NCBI GenBank assembly: GCA_902574685.1
Contig: CACGOO010000004.1
Coordinates: 18,019 to 82,018, forward strand
Reading direction: 5' to 3'
Source: an uncultured Pelagibacteraceae bacterium
GTDB lineage: Bacteria > Pseudomonadota > Alphaproteobacteria > Pelagibacterales > Pelagibacteraceae
DNA length: 64,000 bases
Numbering within the stretch: position 1 is the stretch's first letter; every line of letters begins with the position of its first letter. Shown here one piece after another: positions 1 through 9,279 of the stretch. Made by a program: the position numbers and the translations under genes. The notes below the pieces were generated by a model. That model ran no database searches. It worked only from the letters and a program-made list of their open reading frames with translations, and was not told where the DNA came from.

Positions 1-2560
1 TTCTGGTAATAAATCTTGGAGTTAAAGTTTTGATTGGATTGACAGAAGTTTTAAGTTTTTTAGGAGGTCCTTTAATTTTAAAACTTACACCGAAAACGCC
101 TTCACCAATTTTTTTTCCAACTAATATTTCTCCCAACATAGGTATTTTTGAAATTGTTTTATTAATAGTTGTTGCTGGAACAAGTGTTCCGTTCAAACTT
201 GTTAACTCATCTTTTACAATATAACCCTCCATCATTAGCGAAATTGCTGGGCCTATGGCATACATCTCTTTAATTTTAGTATTATTTCCTAAGGTCTCAT
301 ATTCCATCTCAAAATCGGTAAATCGTATGCCTTCACCAGTGAGTAGATCAGCTATCCCTTGAAGCGATGCTAATGTTAGAAGCTTTGCAAGAAGAGGTAC
401 TTCTTGCACTTTAAAATCGATAATTTTTAAATTTGATATTGTTTTACCCTCATAATTAAGTCCCTCATATATTAATTTACCTTCTTTAAAACCCTTTATA
501 AATTTAAAATTTTTAATGAAAGGTTCTGGTTCATCGATTTCTAAATTGGTAATTTTTTGTTTTTTATCATTAGTAAAAATGCTTAAAATAAATTTGGTCT
601 TATTATTTAATTTTGCATTTATATTTGAGTTAAAAACTTTATTATTCTTTATTTGTATTTCACCTTTTATATTTGATAAATAAGAAAAGTTATCAACAAA
701 ATATTTTCCAATATCTAAATAAATATATGTATTCAAATTTTTGAAATTTGAAAAAATTGATTTAGAGGAGTTATCTAATAAATTTTTTATATTTTTAGAT
801 CCATCAAATTGACTACCAGTTAAGTAATAATTGTTATTTACTTTCTTAAATTCTAATTTATTTTCTTTTCCGTTTTTACTGATTATGTCGATTTCAAATA
901 AATCTAAACTTTTAATTTTATCGTTTTTTTCTATTTCAAGATTTTCAACAATAATACTTTTTTCTTCTTCATTAAAATTTATATTTTTGAAAAATATTTC
1001 ATTATTATCATTGTAAGTTCCATTTATATTCAATTCAGATTTTATATCTGCCTTTTTTTGATAATCTAATTCTTCAATATCTATTTCTGCACTATCTAGG
1101 TCTAAATCTAAATCAAAAAAGTACTTATTATCCTTTTTTTCAACATTCAAAGACACATTTTCATTTATATCATTAATAGAATATTTACTTTTTAAGTTAA
1201 ATATAAATTTTTTATTTTTATAATCTATATCTAAATGACTATTACTAAATTTTATTTGATTTTTAAAATCACTAAAATATTTTTTTATTCTTTGTGATTG
1301 ATAGTCAATTAAAATACTTTCAGATTTTAATTTAGATTTAATACTAAAATTTTGAATTTCATTTTTTTTATTTAATTTAAAACTTATTGAATTTTCCGAT
1401 GCGAATGTGATATCTTGATCTTGAAGACCAAAGTTTTTAAATTGAATAAATTTTTTAAATTCTTTAGAATTAATTGTGCTTTTACTATTACTTAAATCTA
1501 TATTGACTAAAGCATCTTTGTTTTGTTTTTTTTTATAAATTAGATTAATTAAATTTTTTGTTTTATTATTATTGTTGTTATTATTTTTAAATAAAAACTC
1601 GCTATTTAAAACAATTTTTAATTCTTCTTTAATATAATTAATTAAAATATTTCCATCTTTAAAATATATGAAATCTTGATATTTTGATTTTGTAAATAAC
1701 TTATCAAAATTTAATTTTGATATAATTCTTAAATCCTTAATATTAAGTTTTTTATTAATTTTAAATGATAATTCATTCTCTGAGCTTAAATTTATAGGTC
1801 TATCATCTATTAAATCTAAATTAATATTTATAAATTTTTTGTAATTATTTAAATTAATTTTAGTTTCATTTGTTTTAAAATCTCCTGAGATTTCAAAATA
1901 ATTATCAATTTTTTTAATTCTTATTTTTTCTGAAGCAATGAGGAATTTATCAAATGATAATTCTATTTCATTTAGATTTATAACATCCTGATCTACTAAA
2001 AAATCAAATTTAACATTTTCAATTTTTGATTGTTTAGATAATTTTATTTCTGCATCTGTTACTGATCCATTGAGAGTATACTGGATATTTTTGGAACTAT
2101 TTTTATCAAATGTTACATTGGATATTACTTTTATTTTACCCTTTTTAATTTGTTTTAAAATTAAAGTTCTTGCTAAATTAAAGTCATATTCATTTATAAA
2201 ATCTATAAATTGATCAATATCGTTTTCTTTGGAAATTATTGATATTTCAGAGATTGGATTTTTATTGCTTATATAATCAAAAATATTTAGATCAAACTTT
2301 ATATTTTCTAAGTCAATATCTTTTTCATTAATTGCTATTTGAGGGTCTAAAGTAAAGATCTCAAATTCAAAATTAGACAAATTTAATTTAAAATTTACCT
2401 GATTTAATTTTAATTTTATCTTTGGATCAATCTCTTTAACTTTTTCAATTATTAAACTATTAAAATTATCCGTTCTAATTCCTGTTGTTGTTAGAAATAT
2501 TAAAATTGTGACTAAGACAGTTATTATTGAAATTGTAATTATAGAAATTATTTTACGCAT
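1..2560 (-). CDS. AsmA/YhdP-like (DUF3971-type) envelope protein, partial at 3' end
   Basis: About 853 residues are visible. The ATG lies at 2560 and overlaps the prfB stop by 8 bases; the frame is still open at the left edge. The N-terminus (MRKIISIITISIITVLV...) is a single membrane anchor, followed by a long run of alternating hydrophobic/polar beta-like sequence rich in Asn, Ile and Lys. The last visible part has the family's C-terminal signature: GTLVPATTIN, then IPMLGEILVG, GEGVFGVSFKIKGP and SVNPIKTLTPRF, so only a few residues are missing. Family members (AsmA/YhdP/TamB superfamily) are inner-membrane-anchored periplasmic proteins thought to bridge lipids to the outer membrane. That role is inferred from the family. 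Frame continuity was checked at both ends, not codon by codon. Confidence 0.85.
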   Translation of the reverse strand, partial: MRKIISIITISIITVLVTILIFLTTTGIRTDNFNSLIIEKVKEIDPKIKLKLNQVNFKLNLSNFEFEIFTLDPQIAINEKDIDLENIKFDLNIFDYISNKNPISEISIISKENDIDQFIDFINEYDFNLARTLILKQIKKGKIKVISNVTFDKNSSKNIQYTLNGSVTDAEIKLSKQSKIENVKFDFLVDQDVINLNEIELSFDKFLIASEKIRIKKIDNYFEISGDFKTNETKINLNNYKKFININLDLIDDRPINLSSENELSFKINKKLNIKDLRIISKLNFDKLFTKSKYQDFIYFKDGNILINYIKEELKIVLNSEFLFKNNNNNNNKTKNLINLIYKKKQNKDALVNIDLSNSKSTINSKEFKKFIQFKNFGLQDQDITFASENSISFKLNKKNEIQNFSIKSKLKSESILIDYQSQRIKKYFSDFKNQIKFSNSHLDIDYKNKKFIFNLKSKYSINDINENVSLNVEKKDNKYFFDLDLDLDSAEIDIEELDYQKKADIKSELNINGTYNDNNEIFFKNINFNEEEKSIIVENLEIEKNDKIKSLDLFEIDIISKNGKENKLEFKKVNNNYYLTGSQFDGSKNIKNLLDNSSKSIFSNFKNLNTYIYLDIGKYFVDNFSYLSNIKGEIQIKNNKVFNSNINAKLNNKTKFILSIFTNDKKQKITNLEIDEPEPFIKNFKFIKGFKEGKLIYEGLNYEGKTISNLKIIDFKVQEVPLLAKLLTLASLQGIADLLTGEGIRFTDFEMEYETLGNNTKIKEMYAIGPAISLMMEGYIVKDELTSLNGTLVPATTINKTISKIPMLGEILVGKKIGEGVFGVSFKIKGPPKKLKTSVNPIKTLTPRFITR

Positions 2561-3651
2561 TTAATTTATATAGAGAACTTTCTAAAAAATTATCTATTTC
2601 TCCATCTAATACTTTTTCAGGACTAGAACTTTCAAAATTAGTTCTATTATCTTTTACCATTTTATAAGGGTGTAATACATATGATCTAATTTGATGGCCC
2701 CATCCAATCTCTGACTTTGAATTTTCAAGATTTTCATTTTCTTTTTCTTTTTTTTTTAACTCGTAGTCATAAAGCCTTGCTCTTAACATATTCATGCAAG
2801 TTTCTTTATTTTTGTGTTGTGATCTTTCATTTTGACATTGTACCACAATTTTTGTTGGCAGGTGTGTAATTCTTACTGCACTATCTGTTGTGTTGACATG
2901 CTGACCTCCCGCTCCACTAGATCTGTATGTATCTATTCTTAAATCTTTTTCTAAAATTTCAACATCAATATTTTCAGATATAACTGGGTATACCCAAACA
3001 CTGGCAAAACTTGTATGTCTTCTAGCACCAGAGTCAAACGGAGAAATTCTGACAAGTCTATGTATTCCTGACTCATTTTTTAATAATCCGTTTATGTAAT
3101 CTCCACTTATTTTAATTATTGAAGATTTAATGCCAGCTTCATCGCCTTTATGTTCGCTGATAATTTCGATTTTGAAATTTTTTTTGGTTGCCCACTTCAT
3201 ATACATTCTTCTTAACATATCAGCCCAGTCTTGACTTTCAGTTCCTCCAGCACCTGCATGAAATTCTAAATAACTATTAAATGTATCATTATCATTTGAT
3301 AAAAAACATCTTATTTCAATTTGTTTAATTATATTAAAGAGTATTTTTATATTTGAGGTTGTCTCTTTAATGATTTCATTGTTGTGTTCCTCAATAGCTA
3401 AATCATAAATATCAAATAAATCTTTACTTTCATTTGATGTTTCTTCAAAATTATTTAATAATTTTTCTAAATTAGTTTTTTCACGTAAAACTTTTTCAGC
3501 AATTTTTTTATCCTGCCAAAAATCTGGTTTTTCTATTAAATTTGATAAATTAATTATTTTTTCTGAAACCTTAGTCTTTTCAAAGAAACTCCTTTATTCT
3601 TTGATTTATTTTTTCTATTTCTGATTTAATATTTAGTATTTCCTGATCCAT
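2553..3651 (-). CDS. prfB: Peptide chain release factor 2, made by programmed +1 frameshift
   Basis: RF2 terminates translation at UGA and UAA. The gene has two frames. ATG at 3651 opens a 23-codon leader (MDQEILNIKSEIEKINQRIK then EFL) that ends in CTT TGA at 3580-3582. Reading then resumes +1 with GAA at 3581 (EKTKVSEK...) and runs to the stop at 2553. The product is 365 residues, the usual RF2 length. The second frame carries FHAGAGGTESQDW, the catalytic loop SSGAGGQHVNTTDSAVR, and the C-terminal RF core. Taking only the long ATG frame (from 3218) would lose the N-terminal domain. The ATG overlaps the mrcA stop by one base (TAATG). Regulation is autogenous: low RF2 promotes the shift. Confidence 0.95.
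3580..3593 (-). promoter_or_regulatory. RF2 programmed +1 frameshift signal
   Basis: Read on the minus strand, the leader ends AAG GAG TTT CTT TGA. This holds an internal Shine-Dalgarno-like AGGAG (3589-3593), a 3-base spacer, the slippery codon CTT and an in-frame TGA (3580-3582). Spacing and slippery sequence match the classic bacterial RF2 site (SD, three bases, CUU UGA). The following base is A rather than the common C. Confidence 0.95.
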
Positions 3652-5987
3652 TAATAAAATTTTAATATATTTGTTGTATTTAATCTACTATCAAAATTTT
3701 TAGATATATTATCTAGTTTATTATCATTATTTTTAAATGACTCGATTATGGCTAACTTGGTTTTAGGATTCGCTTTTTTTCCAGTTTTTGCATCTATGAC
3801 CATCATTTTTATATTATTTGCTACTTTAAATGGCCTAGCATTATTTGTATTTGCAGTTTTTTTTATAAATTCTTTAAAAACTGGCATTGCAGTTTTCGAA
3901 CCTGTTTCAAATTTACCTAAACTTTTTGGATTATCATAACCTATATAAACCCCTATAACTAAGTTTGATGTAAATCCTATAAACCAAGTATCAGTATTCT
4001 TATTAGTTGTTCCAGTCTTACCAGCTAATTCGATGTTTAAATCCTTCAAGCCTTTTCCTGTACCTCTTTCAATTACACCTTTTAACATTGATGTTATTTG
4101 GTAAGCAGTTTGAGGAGAAAAAATTTGCTTATACTTATTTTTAATTATTGGATCTTTTTTACCTTGGTAAGAAATTTTATCACAATTTTCACAATACCTT
4201 TTCTCATTATTAAAAATAGTATTTCCCTCGCTATCTTGAATTCTATCAATTAAAATTGGATTGACTAACTTACCACCATTTAAAAATGAGCAATAAGCAC
4301 TTGTTATTTTTAGAAGTGTAGTTTCAGCAGAGCCTAAAGATACAGACATAAGTTCATCTGGATTATCATAAATATTCAACTTTTTTGAAAAACTTACAAT
4401 TTTATCAATTCCAAGTTCTTGGGCTATTCTAACTGTCATTAAATTTCTAGATTTTTCAATACCAGTTCTAAGAGTTGATGGTCCATAAAATTTTTTACCA
4501 TAATTTTCTGGTTTCCACATTTTTAAGTCGCTTCCTTGATCTAGTACAATTGGTGCATCTAATATGAGTGAAGTAGGTAGAAAATTATTCTCTAACGCAA
4601 GAGCATATATAAATGGTTTGAATGCTGAGCCAGGCTGTCGCTTTGCCTGTGAGGCTCTATTAAATTCACTTTTTTTGAAACTAAAACCTCCTGATAATGC
4701 TAAAACTCTCCCACTGTACGGATCCATTACCACAATTCCTCCATTGGCTTTAGGAAGTTGTTTTAAGCTATAATTTCCTTCAGATATTTTCTTAACGTAA
4801 ATAATATCACCTATTTTAAATAATTTTTTAAATTCTTTACGAGTCCAATCGATGTCATTAAAATTTATAACTCCATTAATTCCACTTTTTGTTTCTATGA
4901 CTGACTCAAATTTATCAATTCTACTTACAACAGCAAGTTCCCAACCTAACGACCTTTCTAAATAATATTTTGATAGATCTTTTTTCCAGTCTTTATGTTT
5001 TTTTATATTTGATAACGGACCTCTCCACCCTTTTCTTTTATCAAATTCTTGAAGACCTTTTCGCAATGATTGTGTAGCAATTTTTTGTAATTCTAAATTT
5101 AAAGGAGTTTTAATATTGAAGCCTTGTTTATATACTTTATCGAAACCATACTTATCAATAACGTCTTTTCTCACGTCCTCTACATAATATCTTGAATCTT
5201 CTAGATAAATTCTTTTTCTTTTTTGCAAATTAATTTCAGATTCTATTAAGTTAGAATATTGAATTTTGCTAATAAATCCATTGTCAAACAAATTTTTTAA
5301 AACCAAATTTCTTCTAAATTTTGCTAATTCAATATTTTTATATGGATTATATTTACTAGGTGCTTTAGGCAAAGCTGCTAAAAGTGCAGCCTCTCCATAA
5401 TTGAGTTCACTAATAGGTTTATTAAAATACCTCAAGCTTGCTGAAGCTATTCCATAACTACCTTCACCAAGATAAATTTGGTTTAGATATAACTCTAATA
5501 TCCTTTTTTTTGAAAGTACTCGCTCTATTCTAAAGGCCAATATTGCTTCTTTTATTTTCCTGTCGATACTGACTTCGTTAGTCAAAAGAAAGTTTTTAGC
5601 AACTTGTTGGGTAATTGTTGAGGCTCCTTCTAATCTTTTTGAATATAAAATGTTAAACATATTATTTTTTATAGCTCTAACAACTCCTTTTGCATCAACC
5701 CCTGGATGGTCAAAAAAATTTTTGTCCTCAGCGGATAAAAAAGCATTTATTACTGTTCTAGAAATCCCAGAATATGGAACAAATATTCTTTTTTCAGATG
5801 AAAAATCACTTACCAATACTCCATCCCCTGAATATAGTTTACTAGATACCGGCGGTTTATAACTTTTAAGATATTTATAATCTGGTAGTTTATTAGAATA
5901 AGTCCAAAGAATAGATATAATTGCTGCTAAAAATATAACTGAAATTAATAAAACCAATATTAATAATCTTTTTATAATCTTTTGCAT
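3651..5987 (-). CDS. mrcA: Class A penicillin-binding protein 1A (transglycosylase/transpeptidase)
   Basis: Bifunctional peptidoglycan synthase of 778 residues that polymerises lipid II and cross-links the stem peptides in the periplasm. It has an N-terminal membrane anchor (about residues 7-30), then a GT51 transglycosylase domain with the catalytic Glu in SAEDKNFF (E87) and the GASTITQQVAKN motif. The transpeptidase domain has Ser454 in the SAFK tetrad, a SRN motif, and KTGT starting at Lys657. An OB-like insert lies between the two domains, as usual for PBP1A. The gene is divergent from rne and upstream of prfB, which it overlaps by one base, so the two are probably co-transcribed. All catalytic motifs are intact. 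Confidence 0.95.
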   Translation of the reverse strand: MQKIIKRLLILVLLISVIFLAAIISILWTYSNKLPDYKYLKSYKPPVSSKLYSGDGVLVSDFSSEKRIFVPYSGISRTVINAFLSAEDKNFFDHPGVDAKGVVRAIKNNMFNILYSKRLEGASTITQQVAKNFLLTNEVSIDRKIKEAILAFRIERVLSKKRILELYLNQIYLGEGSYGIASASLRYFNKPISELNYGEAALLAALPKAPSKYNPYKNIELAKFRRNLVLKNLFDNGFISKIQYSNLIESEINLQKRKRIYLEDSRYYVEDVRKDVIDKYGFDKVYKQGFNIKTPLNLELQKIATQSLRKGLQEFDKRKGWRGPLSNIKKHKDWKKDLSKYYLERSLGWELAVVSRIDKFESVIETKSGINGVINFNDIDWTRKEFKKLFKIGDIIYVKKISEGNYSLKQLPKANGGIVVMDPYSGRVLALSGGFSFKKSEFNRASQAKRQPGSAFKPFIYALALENNFLPTSLILDAPIVLDQGSDLKMWKPENYGKKFYGPSTLRTGIEKSRNLMTVRIAQELGIDKIVSFSKKLNIYDNPDELMSVSLGSAETTLLKITSAYCSFLNGGKLVNPILIDRIQDSEGNTIFNNEKRYCENCDKISYQGKKDPIIKNKYKQIFSPQTAYQITSMLKGVIERGTGKGLKDLNIELAGKTGTTNKNTDTWFIGFTSNLVIGVYIGYDNPKSLGKFETGSKTAMPVFKEFIKKTANTNNARPFKVANNIKMMVIDAKTGKKANPKTKLAIIESFKNNDNKLDNISKNFDSRLNTTNILKFY

Positions 5988-6010
5988 TTTAGTTTAAATA
6001 TCTTATGAAT

Positions 6011-6039
6011 TTGTTATTGTTATGGCACAGAATTTAATA
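6011..6039 (+). promoter_or_regulatory. Candidate promoter of rne
   Basis: TTGTTA at 6011-6016 and TTAATA at 6034-6039 are 17 bases apart, in the 81-base gap between divergent mrcA and rne. The match to sigma-70 is plausible, but such boxes are easy to find by chance in DNA this AT-rich. Confidence 0.3.
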
Positions 6040-6068
6040 AATTAACTTATGAAAAAATCACTAAAATT

Positions 6069-7835
6069 ATGTCAAAAAATTTATACATTGATGCATCGCA
6101 TCCAAATGAAACAAGAGTTGTTCTTAAAAATAATAATCATATCGAAGACTATGAATATGAAAGTGTAAATAATACCTTAATTAAGAATAATATATATCTT
6201 GGAAAAGTAAGCAGAATTGAGCCCTCTTTACAAGCAGCATTTATAGATTTTGGAAGAGAGAGACATGGCTTTTTATCATTTAATGATATTCAGTCGGATT
6301 ATTATCAACTACCTTTAAGTGACCTAGAAAAAATAAAAGAGGAAGAAGAAAAAGTTCGGGAAGAATTATCAAAAGAGAGTGAAAATATTGAAGATAAAAT
6401 TTTAGAAGGTGAAGAGGAAATTAAAATTGACGATCCGGTCGAAAAAAAAGAAATTGATGAAAAAGAAAAATATAATGCTCAAAAAAAATTTCCGTCTAAA
6501 AGGTACAAAATTCAGGAAGTTATAAAACCAAATCAGGTAATACTTGTGCAAGTTTTAAAAGATGAAAGAGGATTGAAAGGAGCTGCTTTAAGCACTTTTA
6601 TCTCAATTGCTGGAAAATATATTGTGTTAATGCCAAATACTGCAAAAGGTGGTGGGATTTCAAGAAAAATTTTTAATCCTGGTGAAAGAAAAAAAATTAG
6701 AAATATTTTAAATGAGATAATGATTCCTAAAGAGATGGGCATAATTGTAAGAACAGCTGGTTCAAATAAAACTAAAAATGAAATAGAGAATGATTTAAAA
6801 AATTTAATTAAAGTTTGGGATCAAATAAAACAAAATGCATTAGACTCTATTGCTCCATCTCTCATTCATCAAGAAAGTGATATTATAAAAAGATGTATCA
6901 GAGATATGTATGATGATGATACACAGAATATATATGTTGAGGGCAATGAAGGATATCAAAAAACAAAAAATCATCTGAAATTAATGATGCCAAATCAAAT
7001 AAAAAAAGTAAAAAAATATAGAGATAAAATTCCTCTTTTTTACAAAGAGAATATTGAGAAGAAATTATTTGAAATTTTTGAAACAGAAGTGAAATTAAAA
7101 TCAGGTGGTTATTTAGTAATAAATCCGACAGAAGCATTAGTATCTATAGATGTTAATTCGGGTAAATCTATAAAACAGAAAAATGTTGAAAGTACCGCTT
7201 TTGATACAAACATTGAGGCTGCAGAAGAAATTGCAAGACAAATAAAGATTAGGGACCTATCTGGACTAATAATAATTGATTTTATAGATATGTTGAACTT
7301 CAATAATAGAAGGCAAGTCGAGAGAAAATTAAAGGAAAAATGTAGGAACGACAGAGCTAGGATTCAAATCGGAAGAATTAGTAATTTTGGATTACTTGAA
7401 ATGTCAAGGCAAAGGTTAAGGGAAAGTAATGTAAAATGGCATATGAAATTAACAGATGAGACCTTTGTTTTAAAAATTCTTAAATTGATAGAAATAAAAT
7501 CCTTTGAATATAACGCTAAGATAGTTGAATTAACTGTTAATAACAAAATACAAAAATATATATCAGACCACTACAAAGATGTTGTAAAATATTTTGAAAA
7601 AAAAAATAAGGCTAAAATTAACTTAAATACTAATAATGATCTTAACTTGGAAGATTATATAATTGAGTTTAAATCTAAAACAAAAAAAGTATTAGACAAA
7701 ATTGAAAAAGTTGAAAAACTAGACGCAATAAAAGTTGATAATATAAAAGAAGAAAATATTATTAAAAACAAAAGCAGAAAAATATTTAAAAAAAGAAAGT
7801 TTAGAAAAAAATTTTTTAAAAAAAAAACTAAATAA
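6069..7835 (+). CDS. rne: Ribonuclease E/G family endoribonuclease
   Basis: Endoribonuclease for mRNA decay and rRNA/tRNA maturation, 588 residues. The N-terminal S1 domain is recognisable (NIYLGKVSRIEPSLQAAFID) and is interrupted by an acidic, Glu/Lys-rich insert at about residues 85-150. The catalytic DNase I-like domain has the two metal-binding aspartates D361 (SIDVNSGKS) and D404 (IIIDFIDM), 43 residues apart exactly as D303 and D346 are in E. coli RNase E. The hallmark zinc-link cysteines (CPxC) expected after EMSRQRLR are absent. The C-terminus is a short basic tail with no long degradosome scaffold. The gene converges on thiG with an 8-base overlap. Confidence 0.92.
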   Translation: MSKNLYIDASHPNETRVVLKNNNHIEDYEYESVNNTLIKNNIYLGKVSRIEPSLQAAFIDFGRERHGFLSFNDIQSDYYQLPLSDLEKIKEEEEKVREELSKESENIEDKILEGEEEIKIDDPVEKKEIDEKEKYNAQKKFPSKRYKIQEVIKPNQVILVQVLKDERGLKGAALSTFISIAGKYIVLMPNTAKGGGISRKIFNPGERKKIRNILNEIMIPKEMGIIVRTAGSNKTKNEIENDLKNLIKVWDQIKQNALDSIAPSLIHQESDIIKRCIRDMYDDDTQNIYVEGNEGYQKTKNHLKLMMPNQIKKVKKYRDKIPLFYKENIEKKLFEIFETEVKLKSGGYLVINPTEALVSIDVNSGKSIKQKNVESTAFDTNIEAAEEIARQIKIRDLSGLIIIDFIDMLNFNNRRQVERKLKEKCRNDRARIQIGRISNFGLLEMSRQRLRESNVKWHMKLTDETFVLKILKLIEIKSFEYNAKIVELTVNNKIQKYISDHYKDVVKYFEKKNKAKINLNTNNDLNLEDYIIEFKSKTKKVLDKIEKVEKLDAIKVDNIKEENIIKNKSRKIFKKRKFRKKFFKKKTK

Positions 7836-8601
7836 TCCCTTTATCAGTTGTGGAAGCCGAGCCGAATAAATTTGGACTTATTCTTCCTGATAGAAAAGAT
7901 TTTCTACCTGAAATTACTGCGAATTTCATTGCTTCTGCCATTTGGATGGGGTTATTTGCTTTTGCAATAGCTGTATTTATTAAAACTCCATCACATCCTA
8001 ACTCCATTGCTATACTGGCATCAGAAGCTTGACCAATACCAGCATCAATAATTAAAGGTAATTTTGTTTGTTTTCTAATAATTTTAATATTAACTTTGTT
8101 TTGTATTCCAAGACCAGATCCAATTGGTGCTGCAAGCGGCATAATAGCAACGGCTCCAGCATTTTCTAATCTTTTTGCCATTAATGGATCATCATTACAA
8201 TAAACCATTACTTTAAAACCCTCTTTTGTTAATAGTTCGGTAGATCTTAAAGTTTCAATCATTTCTGGAAAAAGGTTTCTTTTGTCACCCAATACCTCTA
8301 ATTTTACTAATTTCCATCCACCTATTTCTCGTGCTAATCTTAAAGTTCTAATTGCATCTTCTGCAGTGAAACATCCTGCTGTATTTGGTAAGTATGTTAT
8401 TTTTTTTGGATCAATATAGTCCATCAATCTAGCTTTATTCTTATTAGATATGTTTACCCTTCTAACTGCAACTGTAACTATGTCTGCACCAGAAGTTTTA
8501 ATGGCTTTAGCGCATTCACTGAAATTTTTATATTTTCCAGTACCAACTATTAAGCGTGATTTAAAAATCTTATTTGCTATCTTAAATTTATTGTCAATCA
8601 T
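7828..8601 (-). CDS. thiG: Thiazole synthase ThiG
   Basis: Forms the thiazole phosphate of thiamine from deoxyxylulose 5-phosphate, dehydroglycine and the ThiS thiocarboxylate. The 257-residue TIM-barrel protein has the family start SRLIVGTGKY, the Schiff-base lysine in KLVKLEVLGD (K100), a PLAAPIGSGLGI phosphate-binding loop and DAGIGQASDA. It lies directly after thiS, whose stop overlaps the thiG start by one base (TAATG). No thiC, thiE, thiO or thiF is present in the window. The family and start are secure. Confidence 0.95.
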   Translation of the reverse strand: MIDNKFKIANKIFKSRLIVGTGKYKNFSECAKAIKTSGADIVTVAVRRVNISNKNKARLMDYIDPKKITYLPNTAGCFTAEDAIRTLRLAREIGGWKLVKLEVLGDKRNLFPEMIETLRSTELLTKEGFKVMVYCNDDPLMAKRLENAGAVAIMPLAAPIGSGLGIQNKVNIKIIRKQTKLPLIIDAGIGQASDASIAMELGCDGVLINTAIAKANNPIQMAEAMKFAVISGRKSFLSGRISPNLFGSASTTDKGII

Positions 8602-8819
8602 TATCCACCACCAATAAAATGAACAATTTCTATTTTATCTCCTTTTTTTAGTTTAATTTTAGAAATTCTTTTTTTGTCTATAATTTTTTTGTTTAGTTCT
8701 ATAGCTATTTTATTTAGTGGCATTTTTAATTTTGTAACCAAGCTCTTCAGTGAAAATTTAGGAATTATTTGCATTTGCTTGCCATTTACAGTTATTTTTA
8801 TTTTATTTTTAATATTCAT
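8601..8819 (-). CDS. thiS: Sulfur carrier protein ThiS
   Basis: A 72-residue ubiquitin-like protein whose C-terminal glycine is adenylated and thiocarboxylated to donate sulfur to ThiG. The sequence ends FIGGG, giving the required terminal Gly-Gly, and has the beta-grasp pattern ITVNGKQ then KIAIELNKKII. It is the first gene of a thiS-thiG pair and is divergent from aroQ, with only 16 bases between start codons. No TPP riboswitch can fit in that gap. Confidence 0.93.
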   Translation of the reverse strand: MNIKNKIKITVNGKQMQIIPKFSLKSLVTKLKMPLNKIAIELNKKIIDKKRISKIKLKKGDKIEIVHFIGGG

Positions 8820-8835
8820 AGATTATAAGGATTTC

Positions 8836-9279
8836 GTGAGTAAAATATTAATCATTAACGGTCCTAATCTTAATCTAATAGGTGAAAGAGAACAATCACA
8901 ATATGGTAGCAAAGATTATAAATACCTAGAGGATATTTGTAAGAAAAAATCAAAAGAATTAAATTTAACTCTTGAAATGAAACAATCGAATATTGAGGGG
9001 GAAATTGTTGATATTATTCAAACTGCAAGAAACGAATTCAATGGAATTATAATTAATGCAGGTGGATATAGCCATACATCAATTGCAATAAGAGATGCTC
9101 TAGATGTATTTAAAGGCAAAATAATTGAACTTCATATATCAAATATTTATAAAAGAGAGGAATTTCGTCATAAATCTATAATAAGTGGTGTTGTTACAGG
9201 AATAATTTGTGGATTAGGGGTAAATGGATATATTTTGGCCATAAATTCTATGCATGAAATGTTGAATGAAAATAAATAA
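8836..9279 (+). CDS. aroQ: Type II 3-dehydroquinate dehydratase
   Basis: Third step of the shikimate pathway: dehydration of 3-dehydroquinate. I place the start at GTG 8836, preceded by AAGGA at 8827-8831, giving 147 residues, the usual type II length. A longer open frame from a TTG at 8674 would run back through thiS and has no homology. Family motifs are NGPNLNLIGERE at the N-terminus, the Tyr in SQYG, the INAGGYSHTSIAIRDAL block, and HISNIYKREEFRHKS. It overlaps accB by 14 bases and probably forms an operon with accB and accC, a conserved alphaproteobacterial arrangement. Confidence 0.93.
   Translation: MSKILIINGPNLNLIGEREQSQYGSKDYKYLEDICKKKSKELNLTLEMKQSNIEGEIVDIIQTARNEFNGIIINAGGYSHTSIAIRDALDVFKGKIIELHISNIYKREEFRHKSIISGVVTGIICGLGVNGYILAINSMHEMLNENK

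Noticed and set aside
3218..3651. The prfB region looks like a frameshifted or truncated pseudogene
   Set aside because: The interruption is exactly the CTT TGA recoding site with an upstream AGGAG, and the joined product has the normal RF2 length.
8674..8835. A longer aroQ reading frame from TTG at 8674
   Set aside because: It runs antisense through thiS and adds 54 residues without similarity; GTG 8836 has a ribosome-binding site and gives the family length.
8820..8835. TPP riboswitch ahead of thiS
   Set aside because: Only 16 bases separate the divergent starts, too few for the aptamer.
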